DNA of 6,424 nucleotides from Halieaceae bacterium (GCA_018666295.1 JABIZW010000124.1:1-6424); one strand, 5' to 3'. Shown: positions 1 to 6,328, counted from the stretch's first letter. A program made the numbers and translations. Notes: a model not told the origin generated them from the sequence alone.

Positions 1-240
1 GCGGGCAATACCGGGCACTTCAAACGAAAAATCAGTTTCGAGCTGATCTTCATAATCACGCCGTTGTTGATCGTTCATAATGTCATACATCAGCGTCTGA
101 ACTTGCGCGTGATCCATAGGCGGCACATTGACACGCCTAATATCGCCATCCACGCGTATCATAGGTGGAAGACCTGCCGACAAGTGCAAGTCAGACGCAT
201 TTTGCTGAGCCGTAAACGCTAGGAGCTCCGTAATGTCCAT
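1..240 (-). CDS. pilT: Type IV pilus retraction ATPase PilT, N-terminal 80 codons (cut by window edge)
   Basis: PilT is a cytoplasmic hexameric ATPase at the base of the type IV pilus that drives pilus depolymerisation, and so twitching motility. The reverse complement opens with MDITELLAFTAQQNASDLHL, then SAGLPPMIRVDGDIRRV, and reaches ETDFSFEVPGIAR at the edge. This closely matches the N-terminal PAS-like domain of the Pseudomonas PilT family. The RecA-like ATPase core with Walker A, Asp box, Walker B and His box lies outside the window and cannot be checked. The ATG at 240-238 is preceded by AAGGA at 252-248 with a 7-nt spacer, which supports the start. It diverges from yggS across 57 bp, the arrangement known from Pseudomonas and, with E. 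coli yggR, from enterics. The related PilU also has this general fold, but the MDITELLAF opening favours PilT. Confidence 0.95.
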   Translation of the reverse strand, partial: MDITELLAFTAQQNASDLHLSAGLPPMIRVDGDIRRVNVPPMDHAQVQTLMYDIMNDQQRRDYEDQLETDFSFEVPGIAR

Positions 241-297
241 AAAACTGTCCTTAACAGCAAGGTTCCTGCAGGAGCTATACGCACGTAAAATATAGCG
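241..297. promoter_or_regulatory. Divergent pilT/yggS control region
   Basis: This is the only non-coding stretch of any size in the window, and it must serve both pilT (leftward) and yggS (rightward). On the plus strand TAAAAT at 286-291 matches the sigma70 -10 consensus at five of six positions, with no good -35 at the expected distance. On the minus strand TATATT (294-289) and TATAGC (279-274) are possible -10 elements, also without convincing -35 boxes. The candidate -10 elements overlap or lie very close to one another, so the two promoters would compete for the same DNA. A perfect palindrome sits at its centre. Assignments are by eye only. Confidence 0.45.
264..273. repeat. 10-bp perfect palindrome at the centre of the divergent region
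   Basis: TCCTGCAGGA at 264-273 reads the same on both strands. A further G/C pair (262 and 275) extends it to a 14-bp imperfect dyad. Its centre lies between 268 and 269, almost exactly midway between the pilT and yggS start codons. This is a plausible geometry for a shared operator, but a 10-bp palindrome also occurs by chance and I do not recognise it as a known regulator's site. Confidence 0.4.
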
Positions 298-990
298 ATG
301 AAGCAATCACTCTTACATGAAAACATATCTCGCGTCAGAAGCCGACTTACAAATGCGGCGCGCAACGCAAATCGAGCTGACTCCGACATCAGACTGATTG
401 CGGTCAGTAAAACAAAGCCCGTCGATGCCATTCGAGAGGCCTTTGAGGCCGGAATCCGCGATTTTGGTGAAAACTACGTCAGCGAGGGCGTCGAAAAATG
501 TCAGCAATGCCGTTCACTCGATATCACTTGGCACTTTTTAGGTCCCTTGCAATCAAACAAGACGCGCTTGGTTGCCGAGCACTTCGACTGGATTCACTCG
601 GTCGATCGACTGAAGACTCTAACGCGCCTCAATGCACAACGACCGTCAGACAAAGCGCCTTTAAAAGTGTGTCTACAGGTCAATATTCCTCAAGAGCCCA
701 GCAAATCTGGGGTCTCGTCACCCGCTGAACTTACTGAGCTAGCACTTGCGGCGTTGGAGTTCGATCGATTAGAGCTCTGCGGCATTATGGCAATACCCGC
801 GCCCACGGCTGACCCCTCGACTCAACTTGCGCAGTTTGAGCGCATAGCCAGTCTGCTGGACATCGACGCAATCCCCCCTCAAATGCGTGAGCTGTCCATG
901 GGAATGTCTGCCGATATGGAGCCCGCCATCGCAGCGGGATCAACCATGGTCAGAGTAGGCACAGATATCTTTGGCGCGCGTTATACTTAA
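298..990 (+). CDS. yggS: YggS/PLPBP family pyridoxal-phosphate homeostasis protein
   Basis: YggS binds pyridoxal 5'-phosphate in the cytoplasm without known catalytic activity. In the family it maintains vitamin B6 vitamer and amino-acid balance. It is a 230-residue single-domain fold-type III (TIM-barrel) protein, against 234 in E. coli. AVSKTKP contains the PLP lysine K38, equivalent to E. coli K36. DFGENYV (55-61), WHFLGPLQSNK (78-88), CGIMAIPAP, SMGMSADM (200-207) and VRVGTDIFG (218-226) are the other family blocks, the last two forming the phosphate-binding side. The ATG at 298 is the only reasonable start, because an in-frame TAA lies at 286-288 and the N-terminus aligns with E. coli. 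No Shine-Dalgarno sequence stands in front of it, the nearest GGAG being 23 nt away. It heads a run of eight co-directional genes and is separated from proC by 24 nt. Confidence 0.96.
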   Translation: MKQSLLHENISRVRSRLTNAARNANRADSDIRLIAVSKTKPVDAIREAFEAGIRDFGENYVSEGVEKCQQCRSLDITWHFLGPLQSNKTRLVAEHFDWIHSVDRLKTLTRLNAQRPSDKAPLKVCLQVNIPQEPSKSGVSSPAELTELALAALEFDRLELCGIMAIPAPTADPSTQLAQFERIASLLDIDAIPPQMRELSMGMSADMEPAIAAGSTMVRVGTDIFGARYT

Positions 991-1000
991 GCACAAATTC

Positions 1001-1005
1001 AAGGA
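1001..1005 (+). promoter_or_regulatory. Ribosome-binding site of proC
   Basis: AAGGA with a 9-nt spacer to the GTG at 1015. It fixes the GTG as the proC start. The protein's Rossmann motif begins only a few residues later, so there is no room for a later start. Confidence 0.75.
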
Positions 1006-1014
1006 ACACATAGA

Positions 1015-1842
1015 GTGAGCGATCCAAAGATTACATTTATAGGCGGCGGTAACATGGCTCGCGCGATTTATAGGGGACTCATAGAGAGTGGCTTTCCTAC
1101 TGAGAACATTGGTGTTGTAGATCCCTCGGAGGCAGCTCAAAGCGCCGCACGCGCGTCGGGGCTAATTCGTATTGCTGAATCCGCAACGGATGCGGATCTG
1201 AGTGCCGATCTAATCGTGCTGGCAATCAAACCTCAAATTACGGGTATCGCGCTGTCACCGCTGGCACACCGAGTCAGTTCTACCGCCACTGTGCTGTCCA
1301 TTATTGCCGGTATAAATTCGGCGTCACTGGCGAATCTGCTAGGACTCCCCAATGATGACGCAGTTGTACGTAGTATGCCCAACACACCCGCACTTGTGGG
1401 CGAAGGCATGACGGGGCTTTTTTCAAATTCCGATCAACGCGCCCACGGGCGCTTACTCGCCGAGCGCGTGATGTCCGCCGTAGGACAATGCGTATGGGTG
1501 AGTAATGAGTCAGACTTGGACCTCGTAACGGCCATTTCAGGAAGTGGGCCGGCATACTTCTTCCTCTTCATGGAGAGCCTGGCCGATGCCGCTGTCGAAC
1601 TGGGTATGTCGCCCCAGACCGCACATCAGCTTTCGGTACAAACGGCGCTGGGAGCCGCAAAACTTGCCCAGACCAGTGACGATGCGTTGGCAAAGCTCAG
1701 AGAAAATGTCACAAGCCCAGGTGGCACTACAGAACAGGCCATCAAATCGTTCGAAGCGGCAGAATTAAGGGCGATCGTTATGTCAGCAACGCGTGCCGCA
1801 AAGAAACGCTCTATTGAACTGAGCGAGGAGTTCGGATTATGA
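1015..1842 (+). CDS. proC: Pyrroline-5-carboxylate reductase
   Basis: ProC catalyses the last step of proline synthesis, the NAD(P)H-dependent reduction of 1-pyrroline-5-carboxylate to L-proline in the cytosol. The 275-residue protein (E. coli 269) begins with the dinucleotide-binding motif ITFIGGGNMARAI (6-18), followed by LIVLAIKPQ (66-74), VRSMPNTPALV (118-128), AISGSGPAYFF (173-183) and the C-terminal family signature LRENVTSPGGTTEQAI (228-243). All parts of the active site and dimer region appear present. The start is GTG with a good ribosome-binding site at 1001-1005. The stop TGA overlaps the ATG of yggT in ATGA. The yggS-proC-yggT order is widespread in gammaproteobacteria such as Pseudomonas, while E. 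coli keeps proC elsewhere. Confidence 0.97.
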   Translation: MSDPKITFIGGGNMARAIYRGLIESGFPTENIGVVDPSEAAQSAARASGLIRIAESATDADLSADLIVLAIKPQITGIALSPLAHRVSSTATVLSIIAGINSASLANLLGLPNDDAVVRSMPNTPALVGEGMTGLFSNSDQRAHGRLLAERVMSAVGQCVWVSNESDLDLVTAISGSGPAYFFLFMESLADAAVELGMSPQTAHQLSVQTALGAAKLAQTSDDALAKLRENVTSPGGTTEQAIKSFEAAELRAIVMSATRAAKKRSIELSEEFGL

Positions 1843-2429
1843 ACAGTGCACTTGCTGACATTGGTATGACGATCACACAGCCCTTGTTCAGTCTGGCTCT
1901 TATTTTGATCGCAACCCGATTTCTCGCTCAGTTGTGCGGCGTCAGTGGCTACAATCCAATTTCAATGGCCGTTCGTCGCATCACCGACCCCGTCGTAAAA
2001 CCCTTCAGCAAACTGATTCCCTCGGGGAACCGGTTCAATGCCGGCGGATTAGTCGCATTGATACTCTGCCAAGTGCTGTTCATTGCGATCATGCTGTCGC
2101 TGATCGGGCGTTTTGAAGCCTTTAACATTCTGCAAGCACTGATCTGGAGTGCATTAGGTGCGACCGGACTCATTGTCAGTATTATTTTCTACAGTGTGTT
2201 GGCGACCATCATTGTCAGCTTTCTCGCACCCCAAAGCGCACACCCCGCCGTTGAGTTCATCTGGCAGCTGACCGAACCCGTGATGTCACCGCTTCGGCAA
2301 GTGCTACCGCCGATGGGAGGCCTCGACTTCTCGCCCATCATTTTGTTCATTGGGATCAATGTGATTCGCGTATCATTGGGACACATGGCTGTCGCCGTGA
2401 ACCTTCCCAGCTTTGTGATTGGAATTTAA
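1839..2429 (+). CDS. yggT: YggT family integral membrane protein
   Basis: This is an inner-membrane protein of 196 residues, the usual length for proteobacterial YggT, with two tandem YGGT repeats. Hydrophobic segments lie near residues 12-34, 68-90, 101-130 and 164-188. Each repeat carries the family's polar hallmark near the membrane: GYNP (37-40) with TDPVVKPFSKLIP (49-61) in the first, and TEPVMSPLRQVLP (145-157) with the following GGLDFSPI in the second. The family's biochemical role is not settled. Roles in osmotic or ion homeostasis and in cell division or organelle organisation have been proposed for relatives. The start codon overlaps the proC stop (ATGA), and GAGGAG at 1825-1830 lies 8 nt upstream, so initiation is probably both direct and coupled. 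Confidence 0.93.
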   Translation: MNSALADIGMTITQPLFSLALILIATRFLAQLCGVSGYNPISMAVRRITDPVVKPFSKLIPSGNRFNAGGLVALILCQVLFIAIMLSLIGRFEAFNILQALIWSALGATGLIVSIIFYSVLATIIVSFLAPQSAHPAVEFIWQLTEPVMSPLRQVLPPMGGLDFSPIILFIGINVIRVSLGHMAVAVNLPSFVIGI

Positions 2430-2434
2430 TCATT

Positions 2435-3577
2435 GTGACTGCCGCCTCTCGCGCGTCCAGTTTGGGCGTTATCAAACCCGAGCATGCTCATTTCAGTGAC
2501 GCGCTCTACTTGGAGTCGGGTGAGGTACTCGATGAGTTTGAGCTCGTTTACGAGACTTATGGCGCACTGCAACCCGATGGGAATAATGCCGTCCTCATTT
2601 GCCATGCGTTATCAGGAAATCATCACGCCGCGGGCTTTCATAGCGAGGCTGATACCAAGCCTGGATGGTGGGATACGGTCATCGGGCCAGGCAAGCCCAT
2701 TGATACAAATCGCTTTTTCGTGGTCTGTCCCAACAATATTGGGGGCTGTAATGGCTCAACAGGGCCCGCAAGTATCAGTAAAACAACGGGCAAACCTTGG
2801 GGCTCACTTTTTCCTCAAGTGACCGTTGGTGATTGGGTTGAATCACAAAAACGGCTCGCTCAGCATCTTGGAATTAACCAATGGGCCGCTGTTGTGGGCG
2901 GGAGTCTAGGGGGGATGCAGGCACTGCAATGGTCTATCACATACCCTGACTGGGTGACTCATTGCGTCGTTATTGCAGCTGCGCCCGGTCTCACCGCACA
3001 AAATATTGCCTTTAATGAAATCGCGCGTCAGGCCATATTCTCAGATCCTGATTGGTGCGGAGGCGATTACATTGACGCCAACACAGCACCTGAAAAGGGC
3101 ATGGCCCTTGCGCGAATGGTCGGGCATCTCACCTACATGTCGGCCGACAACATGTCAGATCGATTCGGTCGTGAACTACGCCAAGGAAGCTTCGATCCAG
3201 ACGATAATGAACAACCTATTTTTCAAGTCGAAAGCTACTTGCGTTATCAGGGCAGCCAGTTTGCAACCCGGTTCGATGCTAATACCTATGTACTGATGAC
3301 ACGCGCCCTCGACCGATTTGATCTCGCCGCTGCTTCAGACGGCGACTTAGCAAAAGCACTTGAGCCCGCAAGTGCAGAGTTTCTAATCCTCTCATTTAGC
3401 TCCGACTGGCGTTTCTCACCTGCTCGATCGCGTGAAATCACAACCGCGCTCTTGGCGGCCGGCAAGCGCGTCACCTACTCAAATCTTGAATCTGACGCAG
3501 GTCACGATGCCTTCTTGCTCGAAGACGCCGATTACATTGCGCTACTGCATGCATGGATGAAGAGGGTCGCCGCATGA
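2435..3577 (+). CDS. metX: Homoserine O-acyltransferase MetX, predicted succinyl-specific
   Basis: MetX acylates the hydroxyl of L-homoserine from an acyl-CoA, the committed step of methionine synthesis, in the cytosol. It is a 380-residue alpha/beta hydrolase. GGSLGG (155-160) contains nucleophile S157, SSDWRFSP (322-329) contains D324, and GHDAF (356-360) contains H357, completing the triad. ALSGNHHAAG, GGCNGSTGPASI and ARMVGHLTY (226-234, with substrate-binding R227) are further MetX blocks. R326, two residues after the catalytic Asp, is the feature I associate with succinyl-CoA-using MetX enzymes such as that of Pseudomonas. Acetyl-CoA-using enzymes usually have a non-polar residue there. 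The GTG start gives an N-terminus the same length as in Pseudomonas MetX. The ribosome-binding site is weak (GGA at 2421-2423, 11 nt away) and the gene follows yggT by only 5 nt. The stop overlaps the start of metW. Confidence 0.95.
   Translation: MTAASRASSLGVIKPEHAHFSDALYLESGEVLDEFELVYETYGALQPDGNNAVLICHALSGNHHAAGFHSEADTKPGWWDTVIGPGKPIDTNRFFVVCPNNIGGCNGSTGPASISKTTGKPWGSLFPQVTVGDWVESQKRLAQHLGINQWAAVVGGSLGGMQALQWSITYPDWVTHCVVIAAAPGLTAQNIAFNEIARQAIFSDPDWCGGDYIDANTAPEKGMALARMVGHLTYMSADNMSDRFGRELRQGSFDPDDNEQPIFQVESYLRYQGSQFATRFDANTYVLMTRALDRFDLAAASDGDLAKALEPASAEFLILSFSSDWRFSPARSREITTALLAAGKRVTYSNLESDAGHDAFLLEDADYIALLHAWMKRVAA
3561..3566 (+). promoter_or_regulatory. Ribosome-binding site that sets the metW start
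   Basis: AGAGGG lies 7 nt before the ATG at 3574 and 10 nt before the tandem ATG at 3577, inside the end of metX. It lies downstream of the earlier in-frame ATG at 3553, which therefore has no comparable site and is unlikely to be used. Confidence 0.65.
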
Positions 3578-4164
3578 TGCTACGCAGTGACGTTGAGACG
3601 ATCGCAGGCTGGGTAGGTAACGGCAGCAAAGTGTTGGATTTAGGATGCGGCAGTGGTGACCTACTGGCTAAGCTTTTTTTGGAAAAAGGCATCGATGGCG
3701 TGGGTGTTGATATTGATACCAAAAATCTCACCACGGCCCTAACAAAGGGACTGCGGGTCATTCAGCAAGATATGGAAGACGGTCTCCTTAATTTTGAAAA
3801 TACCCAGTTTGACGTCGTGATTATCGCCGATTCTCTACAAGTGCTAAAACGGCCCCACGCCATGCTGACTCGGGTGGTTCAAATTGGTCACGAGGCCATC
3901 GTCAGTTTCCCCAACTTTGGACATTGGCGTTCTCGATTGTCGTTACTCTTAAGTGGCCGAATGCCAAAAACGAAGGCGCTGCCCTACAGCTGGTTTGACA
4001 CGCCCAATATTCATTTCTGCACGGTGGCTGATTTTGAGTCACTTTGCCGGCAACTCGATATTGAAATTATTGAACGTAAAGTCTCTGGAGATAGGACTTA
4101 TTTGGCTAAAATCTGGCCCAACATTTTTGCAAAGTCCGCCAGCTACAGGATCCGACACCGATGA
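3574..4164 (+). CDS. metW: MetW, methyltransferase-fold partner of MetX in methionine biosynthesis
   Basis: MetW is required, together with MetX, for methionine synthesis in many proteobacteria. It has a class I SAM-methyltransferase fold, and in Pseudomonas it has been reported to support MetX activity. A methyl acceptor is not established. The 196-residue protein has motif I VLDLGCGSGDLL (20-31), an acidic strand-2 end in GVGVDID (42-48), DVVIIADSLQVL (80-91), and the MetW-specific blocks SFPNFGHWRSR (111-121) and PYSWFDTPNIHFCT (137-150). The frame is open to an ATG at 3553, but homologues begin at the position of the ATGATG pair at 3574-3579, where the ribosome-binding site is well placed. 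The first ATG overlaps the metX stop in ATGA. The stop overlaps the next gene's start, also ATGA. Start choice between 3574 and 3577 is uncertain by one codon. Confidence 0.93.
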   Translation: MMLRSDVETIAGWVGNGSKVLDLGCGSGDLLAKLFLEKGIDGVGVDIDTKNLTTALTKGLRVIQQDMEDGLLNFENTQFDVVIIADSLQVLKRPHAMLTRVVQIGHEAIVSFPNFGHWRSRLSLLLSGRMPKTKALPYSWFDTPNIHFCTVADFESLCRQLDIEIIERKVSGDRTYLAKIWPNIFAKSASYRIRHR

Positions 4165-4589
4165 AACACCTGCTTGCCGTCAGTCTCATGCTCTGGTCTA
4201 CCTTAGTAGCGGGTCAACAATCAGAGCGATTCGATCAATTTGAACTGCATTACAGCATTGTTTATTCCACCTTTTTAACACCCGAGATCGCCGCAGAATT
4301 TGGCATACCGCGCGGCAAAGACAAAGCAATGCTGACACTGTCGGTTCGAGACGCCGAAGCAAGCGATGTTGAAGGGCGGCCCATGCGCATTAAAGGCAGG
4401 ACTTGGGATCTCATCACCGGTGGCGACATGACGATAAAAGAGGTCAGAGAAGGGCGCGCAACTTATTATCTCATTCCCTTTGAGTTCTTAGATCGAGAGT
4501 ATCGATTCTTCGAATTCGATTTCACGCCCGAGGGGTCAGACCAAACGTATAGCTATAAATTCAAAACACAGCTTTGGCGCCAGGAATAA
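4161..4589 (+). CDS. DUF4426 family protein, predicted secreted, function unknown
   Basis: A 142-residue protein of a family with no established function. I recognise it by context and by the HYSIVYSTFLTPEIAAEFGI block (30-49), typical of DUF4426. The N-terminus MKHLLAVSLMLWSTLVAG has a lysine, a hydrophobic core and a small-residue end (V16-A17-G18) before QQ, consistent with a Sec signal peptide cleaved near residue 18. The site is not ideal and there is no lipobox cysteine. The mature part (about 124 residues) is rich in aromatic and beta-forming stretches such as ATYYLIPFEFL (100-110) and EYRFFEFDF (113-121), which suggests a small beta-sandwich in the periplasm (inference). It contains no cysteine, and I see no catalytic motif. 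The ATG overlaps the metW stop, with AGGA at 4147-4150. The metW-DUF4426-rdgB order is shared with Pseudomonas. Confidence 0.82.
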   Translation: MKHLLAVSLMLWSTLVAGQQSERFDQFELHYSIVYSTFLTPEIAAEFGIPRGKDKAMLTLSVRDAEASDVEGRPMRIKGRTWDLITGGDMTIKEVREGRATYYLIPFEFLDREYRFFEFDFTPEGSDQTYSYKFKTQLWRQE

Positions 4590-4595
4590 ACAACA

Positions 4596-5183
4596 ATGAC
4601 CTTTGTTCTAGCGAGTAATAACTCAGGAAAACTTCGTGAGTTCGCGCCTCTGTTTGAGTCAATGGGACTCGAAGTTGTCGCGCAGCGCGATTTCGCTGTA
4701 CCCGATGCTGAAGAAACGGGTCTGTCGTTCATTGAAAACGCGATTCTCAAAGCCCGACACGCCGCCCACGCAACCTCTCGACCCGCCATTGCAGACGACT
4801 CTGGTCTCGTTGTGCCGGCCCTAGGAGGCGCACCGGGTATCTATTCGGCGCGCTACTCGGGTGGGAATGATACTGACAACAACACCAAGCTACTGAGTGA
4901 GATGAGTCATCTTCGAGGGGAGGATCGGGCGGCGTTTTACGTCGCGGTCATCGCCGTCGTCATGTCCGAGTCCGACCCCCTACCCATTATCACCGAGGGT
5001 CGTTGGTACGGAAACATTAGCTTTGAGCTTTCAGGTACTGGCGGTTTCGGTTATGACCCACTTTTCATACCAGAGTCGTCGAACTGCACGGTGGCGGAAA
5101 TGCCTCTGGCTGAGAAGCAAGTACTCAGTCATCGCGCAAAAGCGCTTAAGGCGCTTGCCCCGAAATTATTAAACTGTCAGTGA
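4596..5183 (+). CDS. rdgB: RdgB/HAM1 family dITP/XTP pyrophosphatase
   Basis: RdgB hydrolyses dITP, ITP and XTP to the monophosphate and pyrophosphate, which keeps deaminated purines out of DNA and RNA. It is a cytosolic homodimer that needs Mg2+. The 195-residue protein (E. coli 197) carries SNNSGKLREF (7-16) with K12, the metal ligand E40 in EETGLSFIENA (39-49), the general base D68 in AIADDSGL (64-71), GGAPGIYSARYSG (77-89), GTGGFGYDPLF (147-157) and SHRAKAL (178-184). These match the E. coli residues K13, E41 and D69 with an offset of one. The ATG follows AGGAA at 4582-4586 with a 9-nt spacer, and that site lies within the end of the upstream gene, only 6 nt separating the two genes. The TGA stop overlaps the hemW start in GTGA. 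E. coli also keeps rdgB next to hemW. Confidence 0.97.
   Translation: MTFVLASNNSGKLREFAPLFESMGLEVVAQRDFAVPDAEETGLSFIENAILKARHAAHATSRPAIADDSGLVVPALGGAPGIYSARYSGGNDTDNNTKLLSEMSHLRGEDRAAFYVAVIAVVMSESDPLPIITEGRWYGNISFELSGTGGFGYDPLFIPESSNCTVAEMPLAEKQVLSHRAKALKALAPKLLNCQ
5140..5156 (+). other. Short inverted repeat inside the 3' end of rdgB, upstream of hemW
   Basis: AAGCGC (5140-5145) and GCGCTT (5151-5156) are exact inverted copies with a 5-nt TTAAG loop. The hairpin ends 23 nt before the hemW GTG. No T-tract follows it on the plus strand, so it is not an intrinsic terminator. It may be only a consequence of repeated Ala-Leu-Lys codons, or it may affect hemW translation. Confidence 0.3.
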
Positions 5184-6328
5184 ATCACAGCGTACCCTTA
5201 TCGCTCTATGTGCATATTCCTTGGTGTGAACGAAAGTGCCCCTACTGTGACTTCAACTCCCACGAAAATTTTCACCCCGCCCTCGAACAGCCTTACGTCA
5301 CCGCATTACTTAATGATCTAGAGCAACAACTTGATTGGGTGCACGGTCGTGAAATCACCTCAATTTTCTTCGGCGGCGGCACACCCAGCCTATTTTCACC
5401 GAAAGCCATTGCCAGCATTTTAAACGGCATCACGCGTCGGCTGTCGCTCTCTGAGTCCTGCGAAATTACGCTTGAAAGTAATCCAGGCAGCGCCGAAGCC
5501 AGCAAATACAGCTCTTATAGAACGGCAGGTATTAACCGTCTGAGTATCGGTATTCAGAGCTTTGAAGACGACAAGCTCGAGGGGCTGGGGCGAGTTCATT
5601 CGGCAAACGAGGCGATTCGTGCTGTTGATATGGCGCATGAAGCAGAGTTTAAGCGCGTAAATGTGGATCTTATGTATGGCCTGCCTCATCAGAATCCCGC
5701 TAACGCGCTGAGTGACGTGCAGGTCGGCTTAAGTCTGGGCGTGGAACATATTTCTTGGTATCAGCTTACCATCGAGAGAAACACCGCATTTTGGTCTTCG
5801 CCACCTAAGTTACCCCCCGAAGAGATCATCGAACCCATGCAGTCACAAGTCGCTCGCCTCATGGCCGAAAAAGCGATGACTCAGTATGAAGTCTCCGCCT
5901 GGAGTAAGAAAGGCCAAGAGGCACGTCACAATCTTAATTACTGGCGTTTTGGTGACTACTTAGCCATTGGCGCAGGCGCACATGGAAAAGTCACCCTGTC
6001 GAATGAGGTCTTTCGCTTCCAGCGCACGCGGCAACCTCAGCACTACATTGGGCAATTTTCTGACCCCTCGGCCACCGCTTCCAGCCCGGAGTTAAACCCA
6101 ATTGTATCGGTTGATTTACCCGGTGAATTTATGATGAATGCCTTGAGGCTTAAGCACGGTGTCGACAATTCTATTTTTGAAGCGCGCACCGGGCAGTCTG
6201 TTGAGGTCATTGCAGCACAGCGCTCAGCGCTCGTGACGTTGGGTCTGATGGATGCCGACAGCACACGTCTGCGCGCAACGGATCTGGGTTATCGCCACTT
6301 GGATAGTTTGATCGAGCGATTTATTTAA
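5180..6328 (+). CDS. hemW: HemW, radical-SAM haem chaperone
   Basis: HemW binds haem and a [4Fe-4S] cluster and is thought to insert haem into respiratory proteins. It is often misannotated as oxygen-independent coproporphyrinogen III oxidase HemN. The 382-residue protein (E. coli 378) starts with PLSLYVHIPW and the radical-SAM motif C16-ERK-C20-PY-C23-D-F25. F25 stands where true HemN enzymes carry a fourth cysteine, so HemW is the correct call. GGGTPS (65-70), ESNPG (99-103), GINRLSIGIQSF (117-128) and WYQLTIERNTAF (193-204) are core blocks. The HNxxYW haem-binding motif is present at H250-W255, and the HemW C-terminal domain follows. The GTG start at 5180 overlaps the rdgB stop (GTGA) and has no visible Shine-Dalgarno sequence, so translation probably depends on coupling to rdgB. 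It closes the operon and meets trmB tail to tail. Confidence 0.96.
   Translation: MNHSVPLSLYVHIPWCERKCPYCDFNSHENFHPALEQPYVTALLNDLEQQLDWVHGREITSIFFGGGTPSLFSPKAIASILNGITRRLSLSESCEITLESNPGSAEASKYSSYRTAGINRLSIGIQSFEDDKLEGLGRVHSANEAIRAVDMAHEAEFKRVNVDLMYGLPHQNPANALSDVQVGLSLGVEHISWYQLTIERNTAFWSSPPKLPPEEIIEPMQSQVARLMAEKAMTQYEVSAWSKKGQEARHNLNYWRFGDYLAIGAGAHGKVTLSNEVFRFQRTRQPQHYIGQFSDPSATASSPELNPIVSVDLPGEFMMNALRLKHGVDNSIFEARTGQSVEVIAAQRSALVTLGLMDADSTRLRATDLGYRHLDSLIERFI

Noticed and set aside
219..431. 70-codon open frame on the minus strand across the divergent region and the start of yggS
   Set aside because: It overlaps both the real pilT start and the conserved yggS N-terminus, resembles no family I know, and is explained as antisense shadow of yggS.
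2484..2822. 112-codon plus-strand open frame inside metX
   Set aside because: It lies wholly inside the conserved metX frame, has no ribosome-binding site of note, and gives a composition typical of an out-of-frame reading.
2973..3296. 107-codon plus-strand open frame inside metX
   Set aside because: It is a second shadow of metX in another frame, with no recognisable domain and conserved metX residues encoded throughout.
3471..3761. 96-codon minus-strand open frame across the metX/metW junction
   Set aside because: It is antisense to two conserved genes, has low-complexity Ser/Pro/Arg composition and no recognisable motif.
5140..5156. Inverted repeat considered as an intrinsic terminator before hemW
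   Set aside because: The stem is only 6 bp and no T-run follows it on the plus strand. It lies within rdgB codons directly before an overlapping gene start, where termination would be unexpected.
5420..5689. 89-codon minus-strand open frame inside hemW
   Set aside because: It is antisense to the conserved radical-SAM core of hemW, and nothing supports independent coding.
5180..6328. Annotation of the last plus-strand gene as HemN coproporphyrinogen dehydrogenase
   Set aside because: The fourth cysteine of the HemN motif is replaced by Phe (CPYCDF), and the HNxxYW motif and synteny with rdgB identify HemW.
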